Positions 15,047 to 23,607 of a stretch of 32,521 nt of DNA are shown in pieces. A program made the position numbers and the translations under genes. How positions within the stretch are numbered: the stretch's first letter is position 1; every line of letters starts with the position of its first letter. The notes below the pieces were generated by a model. It saw only the letters and a program-made list of their open reading frames with translations, had not been told where the DNA came from and did not search any database. The stretch is taken from positions 1 to 32,521 of the forward strand of contig JAPOQK010000104.1 in the NCBI GenBank assembly GCA_026710795.1, read 5' to 3'. Source of the stretch: Candidatus Poribacteria bacterium. GTDB taxonomy: Bacteria > Poribacteria > WGA-4E > WGA-3G.

Positions 15047-17116
15047 GTGGAACACACAGACGTTGAACTGATAAAACGGACATTGTCAGGTGATCAAGAT
15101 GCATTTACCGTCTTGGTTCGGAGATATGATAAGCGGGTGCACGCGCTTGCATGGCGTAAAACTGGTGATTTTCATATTGCCGAAGATATAACACAAGATA
15201 CCTTCCTGAGAGCATACAGGAATCTTGGAACACTGAAAAATCCTAATCTGTTCGCTGGATGGCTATATGTCATAGCGAATCGTTTGTGTGATACATGGTT
15301 TAAAAGAAGTAGACCACAGTTACAATCATTGGAAGCACTTCCTACGGCTGAACTTGAGGAGACTCTTTATTCAGATTTTACTATGAAACAACGTGAAAAG
15401 CGTGCATCGGAACAGCGAATTGACCTTGTAAAACGGCTCCTTCAAAGATTGCCTGAGAGTGAACGAATCGTGATTACACTCCATTACCTTGCTGAAAGTA
15501 CAATTAAAGAAATAAGTGAATTTTTAGGAGTGTCTCAAAATACCGTGAAAAGTCGTCTCTATCGAGCCAGACAACGTTTACAAAAGGAGGATAACATGCT
15601 ACGAGAAACCTTGGGTAGTTTCCAACCCACAACGAGCTTAACAGAGAATATAGTCAGAGTTCTTAAAGAAACTGGAATCCCGATTGACTCTACTGCCCCA
15701 TCTGGTAACAAACCGCTTGTGCCGTGGGTAATTGCAACTTCAACCTTTATCATAATCGCTCTGATGCTTGGACTTGGAGCAAATATACTTGCACGGTTTC
15801 AACAACCGTATAGTCTTGATGCTACATCTGAAATGACTGTAGACATAGTTGATGCATCCGTAATGTTGAACTTGCCATCTAATCCAGAGGTGCAAAATCA
15901 AGTTGGCAATATCAATGCTCCAGATAAAAGCCAAGGGACAAGTCAGAATCCTGATGCGAAGTTGTCCTCCTCTGCATCAGGTAAAATCGTTGATGAGGTA
16001 GGTAATCCGGTGAATGATGTCAGAATTGCAGTAATGCCTGTCGAATATATCAAAGGAGGATGGTATCCAAAAGATGTAGATGAAGATAGTCGTTGGCCTG
16101 ATGACCCGTTGGCATTCCCAGCACATGCCAATAAAGACGGTAATTTCGTCATTAATTCTTTTGACCAAGGCACTGTCTTATTAGGAGTCCTCCCTTATTA
16201 TAAACCAGAATATCAAATTGTAAAAGTTAAAATAGGGGGTATGAACTTTTATTCCGTAAAAGAAATTTGGGGTGGTATTCTTTTAGCACCAGAACCGGGT
16301 AAAGAGATAAAAAACGTTGAGGTTACTGTGCGACATTTTCTGAAAGTTCACGGGAAAGTTCAAGAAGTAAACGGAACCGCAGTATCCAACGTACGCTTAG
16401 AATTCGAGGTAACACAACTAAGTTTGGATAGAGAAGGACCTATATTAGAAAGTAGTCGGGGGTTCGGAGTCAGGACAGATGTCAAAGGCAATTTCGAAAA
16501 ATTTGTACCAAACTATACCAATGGAACCGCATTTTACATTATGTCTATAAAATATCAAGAACGTATAGCGATGTCAAAACCAGTAGTAATTAAACATGGA
16601 GATCGAACACACGAAGCAGTCTTCACATTCAATGAACCATTAATACCATCTCCACCCGAAGATGTTAAACGCGAAAATCAAACAAGTGCATCAGGCAATA
16701 GCGGTGTTGATGCAGTTGGTGTTTGGGTAGTCAATCCTGAAAATGGACATGCCTACAAAAAAATCCGATGTGATAGTCCTGAGGATGCAATGGTACAAGC
16801 CACAGATGAAGGTACACATCTCGTCACCATTAATAATGAAGCAGAAGAGAAATGGTTAAGAAAAGTTTTCAACACGAATGGTATCTTAATAGGACTTAAT
16901 GATATTGAGGTAGAAGGACAGTGGCAGTGGCGCAACGGTGAACCTGTGGAATATACCAACTGGGATAAGTTTGAACCAAAGGATACTGATAACGGTGATG
17001 AAGATTATGTTGTCCTTACTTCGCAAGGATGGAAAGACATTGGTGAGGAAAGTATTGGATGGCGCTGGATTCGCACTGCTCTCCTTGAAAAAGATAATTG
17101 GAGCATTGACAAGTAA
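15047..17116 (+). CDS. Membrane-tethered ECF sigma factor with C-type-lectin-like ectodomain
   Basis: The 689-residue protein has sigma region 2 at about 8-88 (AEDITQDTFLRAYRNL) and region 4 at about 124-180 (LPESER, ISEFLGVSQNTVKSRLYRAR). A cytoplasmic linker follows, then one membrane helix at 226-246. Outside lie a conserved juxtamembrane block (251-293), carboxypeptidase-regulatory-like sandwiches (about 310-530) and a C-type-lectin-like domain (558-683). In the lectin, WQWRNGEPVEYTNW is typical. The calcium-site motif EPN reads EPK and WND reads WKD, so sugar binding is uncertain. GTG start with GGAG 7 nt upstream. An internal AAGGAGG-ATG at residue 184 could give a sigma-free product. 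The 57-bp gap to the next lectin gene suggests an operon. Sensing surface or environmental glycans is inferred. Confidence 0.85.
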   Translation: MEHTDVELIKRTLSGDQDAFTVLVRRYDKRVHALAWRKTGDFHIAEDITQDTFLRAYRNLGTLKNPNLFAGWLYVIANRLCDTWFKRSRPQLQSLEALPTAELEETLYSDFTMKQREKRASEQRIDLVKRLLQRLPESERIVITLHYLAESTIKEISEFLGVSQNTVKSRLYRARQRLQKEDNMLRETLGSFQPTTSLTENIVRVLKETGIPIDSTAPSGNKPLVPWVIATSTFIIIALMLGLGANILARFQQPYSLDATSEMTVDIVDASVMLNLPSNPEVQNQVGNINAPDKSQGTSQNPDAKLSSSASGKIVDEVGNPVNDVRIAVMPVEYIKGGWYPKDVDEDSRWPDDPLAFPAHANKDGNFVINSFDQGTVLLGVLPYYKPEYQIVKVKIGGMNFYSVKEIWGGILLAPEPGKEIKNVEVTVRHFLKVHGKVQEVNGTAVSNVRLEFEVTQLSLDREGPILESSRGFGVRTDVKGNFEKFVPNYTNGTAFYIMSIKYQERIAMSKPVVIKHGDRTHEAVFTFNEPLIPSPPEDVKRENQTSASGNSGVDAVGVWVVNPENGHAYKKIRCDSPEDAMVQATDEGTHLVTINNEAEEKWLRKVFNTNGILIGLNDIEVEGQWQWRNGEPVEYTNWDKFEPKDTDNGDEDYVVLTSQGWKDIGEESIGWRWIRTALLEKDNWSIDK

Positions 17117-17173
17117 GTCTACAAATTTCTTCTTTAATTCTGTTTTCAAATACTTACTGTAAGGAGTAAATCA

Positions 17174-18583
17174 ATGATACGTTTGTTACATAAGTACAAG
17201 ATTTTCGTGTTTCTTATAATGATTTTGACGCTTTTCGCTCAATTGACTTTACAATCTAATGCTCAAGAAAAGACTGGTACTGTTAGTGGACGGGTAGTTG
17301 ATATAGACGGACACCCCGTTCCAAAGTTGCCAATTTATATTGCCCCCTTGGGAATTGGTGGTGGGTTTACAGATACCGTATATTTCCCAAATCAATATTC
17401 TCTATTACATCAAACTCAGACCGATGGCGTAGGTCGATTTACAATATCCGGAATACCTACGGGTTCTTTTTACTTCGGAGTACTTCCTTACAACATTAAC
17501 AAGCAATTACCACATGACTTTGAAAAAGATCTTGAACATTTTCTTCATGTATGGAATTCTCCAGGGTATACCTCAGAATATATTGATGCCCTTATCTATA
17601 ACAACTTCGGTTTAGCAGCAAGTGATTATGAACCTGATGTCAAAATTCAATCTCTACGTGTACAAGGTATAAATTTCTACACTACACCAGGTACGGAAGA
17701 GATTGCTTTCGGTATTGACACAGGAACTCACATTGAAAATGTTGAAGTTATAATCAAACCTCGAATGAGAGTTCAAGGACGTGTTCTATTTAATGATGGA
17801 ACACCACTTGCTAATGCGCGATTGAAGATACGTGCTGATTATCGTAGTGAAAGTAGTAGTGGAGGAACACGTGCCCGACCTTGGACAGATGAAGAAGGAT
17901 ACTTCGTTACATATCTAAATGAAAATTACGGGGCACCAATCTATACGTATACAATTTCTGTGGAATATCAGGACCTCGAAGAAACGGCAGAACCTATCCA
18001 ACTTGCACCAGGAGATAGGCTTGATAACTTAACATTTACACTTGACAGTCCCCCAATTGCTCCCAAACCAATACCCCCAATAACAAAACCTGAAAACAAT
18101 GAACTTGAACCTTCAACAAAACCTAAATCATCAAAGAAACCGGTGTCTAATGAGGTTTGGATTGTAAATCCTGCGAACCGACACGCCTATAAGAGGATTC
18201 TATGCGAAACTGTTGATGATGCTATTGTGCAAGCAACTGATGAAAAAGCACATCTCGTTACCATAAACGACGAGAAAGAGCAAAAATGGTTAGGAGCAGT
18301 ATTCGGACATGAATTGTATTGGATAGGACTCAGTGATACCAAGAAAGAAGGTGAATGGCAGTGGCAAAACGGTGAACCTGTTAAATATCAAAACTGGTTA
18401 CCGGACGATTATTTTTCTGAAACTTGGGATGCTGATGAAAGAGACAATGTGGTCATTACATTTGAGGATGGAAAATGGTATGCTGTTAGTCAGAATAGTG
18501 TAATCGTGAAGATGACTAAGATGGCAATCATTGAAAAAGCAGATTTGAAGATAAATCTGCCTGAGAAAAAGAAGCGACCGTAA
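17174..18583 (+). CDS. Secreted beta-sandwich plus C-type-lectin-like protein
   Basis: The 469-residue protein has a signal peptide (residues 1-30, ending SNA) and then two carboxypeptidase-regulatory-like sandwiches (about 36-312: SGRVVDIDGHPV and QGRVLFNDGTPL). After a Pro/Lys linker comes a C-type-lectin-like domain at 328-455 (VWIVNPANRHAYKR, YWIGLSD, WQWQNGEPVKYQNW). The EPN and WND calcium motifs are absent. The sandwich part is homologous to residues 448-709 of the sigma-fusion protein at 18928-21057, and the lectin to that of the upstream sigma protein. AAGGAG lies upstream of the ATG. It is probably co-transcribed with the upstream sigma gene and could be a soluble or surface partner for its ectodomain. 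Confidence 0.82.
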   Translation: MIRLLHKYKIFVFLIMILTLFAQLTLQSNAQEKTGTVSGRVVDIDGHPVPKLPIYIAPLGIGGGFTDTVYFPNQYSLLHQTQTDGVGRFTISGIPTGSFYFGVLPYNINKQLPHDFEKDLEHFLHVWNSPGYTSEYIDALIYNNFGLAASDYEPDVKIQSLRVQGINFYTTPGTEEIAFGIDTGTHIENVEVIIKPRMRVQGRVLFNDGTPLANARLKIRADYRSESSSGGTRARPWTDEEGYFVTYLNENYGAPIYTYTISVEYQDLEETAEPIQLAPGDRLDNLTFTLDSPPIAPKPIPPITKPENNELEPSTKPKSSKKPVSNEVWIVNPANRHAYKRILCETVDDAIVQATDEKAHLVTINDEKEQKWLGAVFGHELYWIGLSDTKKEGEWQWQNGEPVKYQNWLPDDYFSETWDADERDNVVITFEDGKWYAVSQNSVIVKMTKMAIIEKADLKINLPEKKKRP

Positions 18584-18634
18584 GTATATCAATTTGATGG
18601 TGCTTTATTTTATGGGGATTCCGTTTTTCTATAC

Positions 18635-18723
18635 ACCTTTCGCACCTCTGGTGCTGAAGGACGATTGTAAACAACATAAAATTTAGGACATATACCTTTC
18701 GCATCTCTGGTGCTGAAGGACGA
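18635..18723. repeat. Two 30-bp direct repeats, 59-bp period
   Basis: 18635-18664 and 18694-18723 match in 29 of 30 positions. Each copy begins ACCTTTCGCA or its one-base variant and contains CTCTGGTGCTGAAGGACGA. The 29-bp spacer is AT-rich and not repeated. With only two copies this is an intergenic dispersed-repeat candidate. It occupies the gap 18584-18927, which has no gene. Confidence 0.6.
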
Positions 18724-18864
18724 ATGTTAAAGCCTCAAATACTAAGACTTTCTATTAAACTTAGAATATGCTATTCTCAACACACCAGAAACATATCTTA
18801 TATCAATAAAATCTTCTGATATAAGTTAATTTACTCAAACACTTTTCAATTTCTGCTTATTTTA

Positions 18865-18897
18865 TGCAACCTTTTCGTCCTAAATAGGTGTCTTTGC
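18865..18897 (+). promoter_or_regulatory. ECF-type promoter candidate of the second sigma-fusion gene
   Basis: TGCAACCTTT (18865-18874) and GTCTTTGC (18890-18897) match the motif pair at 14984-15015. The gap between TGCAAC and GTCT is 19 bp here instead of 18, but the TGCAAC-to-GTG distance is again exactly 63 bp. Sequence between the boxes differs, so the boxes are conserved above background. Confidence 0.5.
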
Positions 18898-18927
18898 GAC
18901 ATGAGGTAATTTGCTTGGAGAAAACGC

Positions 18928-21057
18928 GTGAAAAACAGTGACAGTGAACTAATTCATAGAATATTATCTGGTAACCAAGAGGCATTTACTAGCTTAGTAA
19001 GTAAATACCAAAAACGTGTGCATGCGCTAATATGGAAAAAAACGGGTGACTTCCACGTTGCTGAAGAGATAACTCAAGACACCTTCCTAAGAGCATATAG
19101 AAAACTTGGATCACTTAAAAATCCAAATCTGTTTGCTGGATGGCTTTATGTAATTGCAGATCGCTTGACTAACACCTGGTTTCAGAAGAAGAGACCAAGG
19201 ATGCGGTCCTTAGATGCAATGACACAAGGTCAAATAGACGAATTATTTTACTCTAAATATGTGGAAAAACATAATGAAGAACTTGCATCGGAAAGACGCG
19301 TTGACCTTGTTAAGCGGCTACTAAGTAAATTGCCTGAAAGTGAACGGATTGTTATAACACTGCACTACCTTGCAGGAAGTTCAGTTAAAGAAATTAGTGA
19401 ATTTTTAGGTGTTTCGTTGAACACGGTAAAGAGTCGTCTACATCGAGCACGAAAACGATTACAGAAGGAGGATAACATGGTACGCGAAACCTTGGGTATT
19501 TTACAACCTATAACCAACTTAACCGAAGATATAATGAGAACAATTAAGGATACCGGAGCACACATTGATTCTGCAGTGCCTTCAGGCAGCAGACCGCTTG
19601 TGCCGTGGGTAATTGCCACGTCAATGGTTCTTTTTGTTGTATTAATGCTTGGAATCGGAGCAAATAATTTTGTGCAATTTCAGCAACCGTATAGTCTTGA
19701 TTCTACATCTGAAATGACTGTAGACATAGTTGACGCATCCGTAATGTTGAACTTACCATCTAATCCAGAGGTGCGAAATCAAGTTGGCAACATCAATGCT
19801 CCAGATAATAACGATGAAACAAATCAGAACATTGAAACCAACGTATCCTCTTCTGCCTCTGGTAAGATAGTTGATAATAATGGAAAACCTGTCAATGATG
19901 TCCAGGTAGCACTTTTTCCTCTCAAAGATGGCGATGGAGCTTGGTTTCCAATTACCATCGGAGACCAAAGCAGTATTCACGAGGGTCTGCAAGCGTTTCC
20001 TGCGAAAATCAACCGCAAAGGCAATTTTACGATCAAAGACTTCAATGATAAGGTGATGAAGTTAGGATTACTCCCATACTATAGACCAGTGGAGAGGATA
20101 GTAAAGATACAAATAGGTGATCTCTATCTATTTCCTAATAAATTGGGTAGTTATAATGGAGTGGTGCTTCAAACAAAACAACAAGAAATCAAAAATGTCG
20201 AAATTACTGTCCAAGACGAAAAACATAACATAGCAAGAACCAGACAGAAATTAACTCATAGAAATTCGTCAAGTATAAGCGGACGTGTTGTTGATACAGA
20301 TGGAAATCCAGTTGTTGATTTGCCTATATTCATTTCACCACATTTAATCCCAGAAGAAGCAGAAGAAGGTATTTATTTGACTGCTATTCCACCAGAGGGT
20401 TTGCTAAATTTTTGTCGTGGTCAAACTGATGTTGATGGTCAGTTTACTATAACAGGTGTTACTTCAGTACCACAATATCTCAGTGCTCTTCCATACAACA
20501 TCGATCAGCGTCTACCTGAAGATTTTGAGACGATCTTAAAAAAGTTTATTTCACGTACTTATCAACTCCCATTTCACAGATCAAAGCCCTATATAAAAGA
20601 ATTTGAGGAATACGGTTTCGGTACAGATCATTATGATTATGAACCGGATGTTGAAATTGTTTCTCTCACAATTGACGGAATAACCTATTATCCACATGCT
20701 GATTTTGATGAAATTCCTTTTGGGATAGTACCAGGTAAACATATTAAAAATGTGGTAGTTACCGTGCAGCCGAGAGGATATGTTAAGGGACGAGTCATTT
20801 TTAAGGATGGAACACCGCTTACCAATGATCGTATATTACTCAGTTATAACTACAGCGGAAATAATAGGCGTGGAAGTTCTACAGAGAATAAACTTTGGGT
20901 AGATGCCGATGGTTATTTTATTCATTATCTTGATGAGAAAGATTCTCATTTCTCATACCAGTTTACGATTGAGTATCAAGGACATAAAGCAACTTCTACT
21001 CCAATCACACTTAAACCCGGACAACGGTATGACGATCTAATATTTAGGCTGAAATAG
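18928..21057 (+). CDS. Membrane-tethered ECF sigma factor with duplicated carboxypeptidase-regulatory-like ectodomains
   Basis: The 709-residue protein is a paralog of the sigma-lectin protein and aligns without gaps over residues 1-330. Sigma regions 2 and 4 (1-180) are 125/180 identical, and the juxtamembrane block 251-293 is 41/43 identical. One membrane helix spans about 226-246. The ectodomain has a first sandwich module (310-430) and a second module (448-709) homologous to the secreted protein at 17174-18583. There is no lectin domain. GTG start with GGAG 7 nt upstream. An internal AAGGAGG (19465-19471) stands 5 nt before an in-frame ATG at residue 184, as in the paralog. The likely role is a one-component transmembrane transcription regulator whose signal and targets are unknown. 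Confidence 0.84.
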   Translation: MKNSDSELIHRILSGNQEAFTSLVSKYQKRVHALIWKKTGDFHVAEEITQDTFLRAYRKLGSLKNPNLFAGWLYVIADRLTNTWFQKKRPRMRSLDAMTQGQIDELFYSKYVEKHNEELASERRVDLVKRLLSKLPESERIVITLHYLAGSSVKEISEFLGVSLNTVKSRLHRARKRLQKEDNMVRETLGILQPITNLTEDIMRTIKDTGAHIDSAVPSGSRPLVPWVIATSMVLFVVLMLGIGANNFVQFQQPYSLDSTSEMTVDIVDASVMLNLPSNPEVRNQVGNINAPDNNDETNQNIETNVSSSASGKIVDNNGKPVNDVQVALFPLKDGDGAWFPITIGDQSSIHEGLQAFPAKINRKGNFTIKDFNDKVMKLGLLPYYRPVERIVKIQIGDLYLFPNKLGSYNGVVLQTKQQEIKNVEITVQDEKHNIARTRQKLTHRNSSSISGRVVDTDGNPVVDLPIFISPHLIPEEAEEGIYLTAIPPEGLLNFCRGQTDVDGQFTITGVTSVPQYLSALPYNIDQRLPEDFETILKKFISRTYQLPFHRSKPYIKEFEEYGFGTDHYDYEPDVEIVSLTIDGITYYPHADFDEIPFGIVPGKHIKNVVVTVQPRGYVKGRVIFKDGTPLTNDRILLSYNYSGNNRRGSSTENKLWVDADGYFIHYLDEKDSHFSYQFTIEYQGHKATSTPITLKPGQRYDDLIFRLK

Positions 21058-21254
21058 TTCTTCGACTTTTCCAAAATAACTATTAACACTACATCATACA
21101 ATGAAGTTTGGGTTAAAGAACATATTCTATTCCTATATTTTTAGTATTTTGTGTAAAAACTGTTAAGGAATTCGTATTCATCCTGCGATTGCCCGATAGT
21201 GTGCATAGTGGTGTCGTATTAATAGCAATTGCTTATCTTGAATGGTTGCACATT

Positions 21255-21306
21255 TGGCACAAAAATTGCTGATTCTTTTTGAAAGGATTTATCCTAATGA
21301 TATAAT
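21255..21306 (+). promoter_or_regulatory. Overlapping sigma54-like and sigma70-like promoters before the secreted lectin gene
   Basis: TGGCAC (21255-21260) followed by 5 nt and TTGCT (21266-21270) fits the -24/-12 sigma54 pattern. Just downstream, TTGAAA (21279-21284), a 16-bp spacer and TATAAT (21301-21306) form a good sigma70 promoter. Either could drive the gene at 21342. The sigma70 site is the safer assignment. The remainder of 21058-21254 shows nothing recognisable. Confidence 0.45.
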
Positions 21307-21341
21307 CCTGTGTCTTAATTCATAATAGGAGGAATTATCTT

Positions 21342-23402
21342 ATGTTCCATTCATACTATACTCATATATTGATATTCCTAACAAGTATTGTATTATTAAG
21401 TACTATATCTTCTCAATCTCTTGCTGAGACCTTTTCTGGTCGTGTTGTTGACGAAGAAGGAAATCCTGTTGCAAATGTTTCAGTAGCACTTCATGATAAT
21501 AATCTCAATGCAACTGCACTATCAGAAACGGATGAATCAGGCACTTTCTCTATATCTGCTACAAGTTCTCCAGTTGCACTCATGTTACATCCTGAGAAAA
21601 AAGTAGAATATTTTATTCGTAAGGTTAATATTTCTGGACTAATCTTATATCCAGACCAACATGCAAATTCTGATGGTGATATTATATTTACAATGGCAGA
21701 AGATGCAGAGATAAAAGATGTGGAAATTACAGTACGTAAACGAATATCAATCAGAGGGAGAGTACTTGACACTGACGGGACACCATTGAAAAACGTAGAG
21801 ATAGTTCTAAGATTTAGTGGAGAAAATATAAATGAAAAGCGTATTATTGAGTGGAGTACAAAAACAAATCTTGATGCTAAGGGATATTTCGATGTATATA
21901 TCAATCACACAGGTTTATATACAGTATCCGTTAAATATCAAGCACAGTTAGCTACTGCAGATAATGTGCAAATTATGGAAGAAAACAAAAATCTAAATCT
22001 TGTGTTGATGCTTGGTGGTACAACTAATATAAAGAACAATAATATCAGTGTCCTTCCAGTACCAATTGTAGTTACTCAACCTGAACTTCCTGAACCACCT
22101 CCTGCAATTCCTCCTGATACCGCAACAGAATCAAAGGAAAAATCAATATTCTCTGGACAAGTCGTGGACACAGAGGGGAAAGTTATTTCAGGATTCCAAT
22201 TAGGAATGGTCCCTGTACGTTACATACATGGTAGGGCAATACCTGAGACTGAATCGTTTAATGCAGGTAATGTATCTGAAACCCAGATACCTCGTTCTAC
22301 ATTACTATCACAAATCAATTCATCGGGGAATTTCTCTTTCAACAATATTGAGTCTGGACTTTTTCAACTATTCATAGCACCTGAGAATACCTCCATTGAT
22401 GCTGACAATATCACATCAAGAATTCAGTACTTATCCCATTTAGATTCCGAATATGAATTGCAATTGATTAAAATTGGACAAATGATCTTTACAAACCAAG
22501 CAGTTTTACCCCGGTTTTCCCTAAAACAATTTGTGTTTGCTATTACACCTGGTGCATCCGTAGAGAATGTGGAAATCATCGTGAAAAAGAAATCTCAAAT
22601 ACGCGGTAGAATTATCTACGCTGATGGATCACCCGTGAAAAACAAAAGCGTAAAGTTAAGAGTAAAAGAACCGCAAAATAGAGAACTTGGACCAATTCGG
22701 TTAGGGGATGCGGATGGCTATACATTAAGGAGAGACATACGGACAGATAATTACGGTGATTTTTCAATATTTGTTGATAAACCTGGTGAATATTTTTTCC
22801 ACGTAAAGCTCATAGTACTTTCAGCAGAAGCTGGACCAATTACTATGAAAGACAAGGCACAACAGAATGAACTACTATTGAAGTTAAATGGCACTATGAT
22901 TTTTCCTAATACCTCTACCGATGAAATACAACCAAACCAGCAGGGATTTTCCGCAGATGAGCAATTACCCGATGTATGGATTGTAAACCCTACAAATGGA
23001 CATTCATACAAACTGGTAGCGTGTGAAGATTGGTTTGACGCACATCGTCAAGCGACACAGAACGGTGCACATTTACTCTCAATAAACGATGAAGCAGAAC
23101 ATAAATGGATTATGGAACTGTATGGTAGTGGTTTCTTTTGGATTGGACTCAATGATATAAATGAGGAAGGTGAATGGCAGTGGGATGGTGGAGAACCTGT
23201 TACTTATGAACATTGGGAATCTAATGAACTCTTTCCAGATGATTCACTGACTGATGAAGAAAAGGATTACGGAGTCATGAACCTTAACGGTGCGTGGCAA
23301 AAAACTGCACAACAAGCAACAATCTGGATTATGACACGTCAAGCAATAATTGAAAATGACGGACGACTTTCAAATATACAAATTAATACCCTACCTGAAT
23401 AA
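21342..23402 (+). CDS. Secreted multi-sandwich C-type-lectin-like protein
   Basis: The 686-residue protein has a signal peptide (about 1-28, ending SLA). Four carboxypeptidase-regulatory-like segments follow, opening at about 31 (FSGRVVDEEGNPV), about 137 (RGRVLDTDGTPL), about 265 (FSGQVVDTEG) and about 415 (RGRIIYADGSPV). The C-terminal lectin-like domain spans 545-672 (VWIVNPTNGHSYK, FFWIGLND, WQWDGGEPVTYEHW). The lectin shares the same entry motif as the two upstream lectins, while canonical EPN/WND calcium residues are not seen. AGGAGGA lies 7 nt before the ATG. It has its own promoter region, so it is a separate unit in the sigma/lectin cluster, perhaps a target or a soluble ligand-binding partner. 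Confidence 0.82.
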   Translation: MFHSYYTHILIFLTSIVLLSTISSQSLAETFSGRVVDEEGNPVANVSVALHDNNLNATALSETDESGTFSISATSSPVALMLHPEKKVEYFIRKVNISGLILYPDQHANSDGDIIFTMAEDAEIKDVEITVRKRISIRGRVLDTDGTPLKNVEIVLRFSGENINEKRIIEWSTKTNLDAKGYFDVYINHTGLYTVSVKYQAQLATADNVQIMEENKNLNLVLMLGGTTNIKNNNISVLPVPIVVTQPELPEPPPAIPPDTATESKEKSIFSGQVVDTEGKVISGFQLGMVPVRYIHGRAIPETESFNAGNVSETQIPRSTLLSQINSSGNFSFNNIESGLFQLFIAPENTSIDADNITSRIQYLSHLDSEYELQLIKIGQMIFTNQAVLPRFSLKQFVFAITPGASVENVEIIVKKKSQIRGRIIYADGSPVKNKSVKLRVKEPQNRELGPIRLGDADGYTLRRDIRTDNYGDFSIFVDKPGEYFFHVKLIVLSAEAGPITMKDKAQQNELLLKLNGTMIFPNTSTDEIQPNQQGFSADEQLPDVWIVNPTNGHSYKLVACEDWFDAHRQATQNGAHLLSINDEAEHKWIMELYGSGFFWIGLNDINEEGEWQWDGGEPVTYEHWESNELFPDDSLTDEEKDYGVMNLNGAWQKTAQQATIWIMTRQAIIENDGRLSNIQINTLPE

Positions 23403-23544
23403 AGTCCAAACACAGAGAATGTAGTCCATAGGTTGACAGATACCGATGCTCTTGCGGTTCTATCAAACCTACGATGTAGTCCTACCTTCCCCTTGTTAAC
23501 TGGAAAGACTAATACATTATAGTCTTGATATATCTTAAAAACAG

Positions 23545-23574
23545 TTGACATCTATAAATTCATCATGATATACT
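23545..23574 (+). promoter_or_regulatory. Sigma70-type promoter of the CBM9-like gene
   Basis: A perfect -35 TTGACA (23545-23550), an 18-bp spacer and TATACT (23569-23574) lie 34 bp before the ATG at 23608. The upstream gap also holds a 7-bp hairpin at about 23505-23526 that may belong to the end of the preceding gene. Confidence 0.7.
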
Positions 23575-23607
23575 TTTTTCAATATAGTCCACAGGAGGAA
23601 TCATAAA

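Noticed and set aside
15559-15753. Antisense frame over the sigma linker
   Set aside because: No Shine-Dalgarno, no family resemblance, and it overlaps a well-supported gene on the other strand.
18635-18723. CRISPR array
   Set aside because: Only two repeat units, no third copy, no cas genes, and the repeat contains its own palindrome unlike a typical array here.
23421-23482. Imperfect inverted repeat and GTAGTCC direct repeat after the lectin gene
   Set aside because: The arms match too poorly and no T tract follows; it is not supported as a terminator or mobile element.
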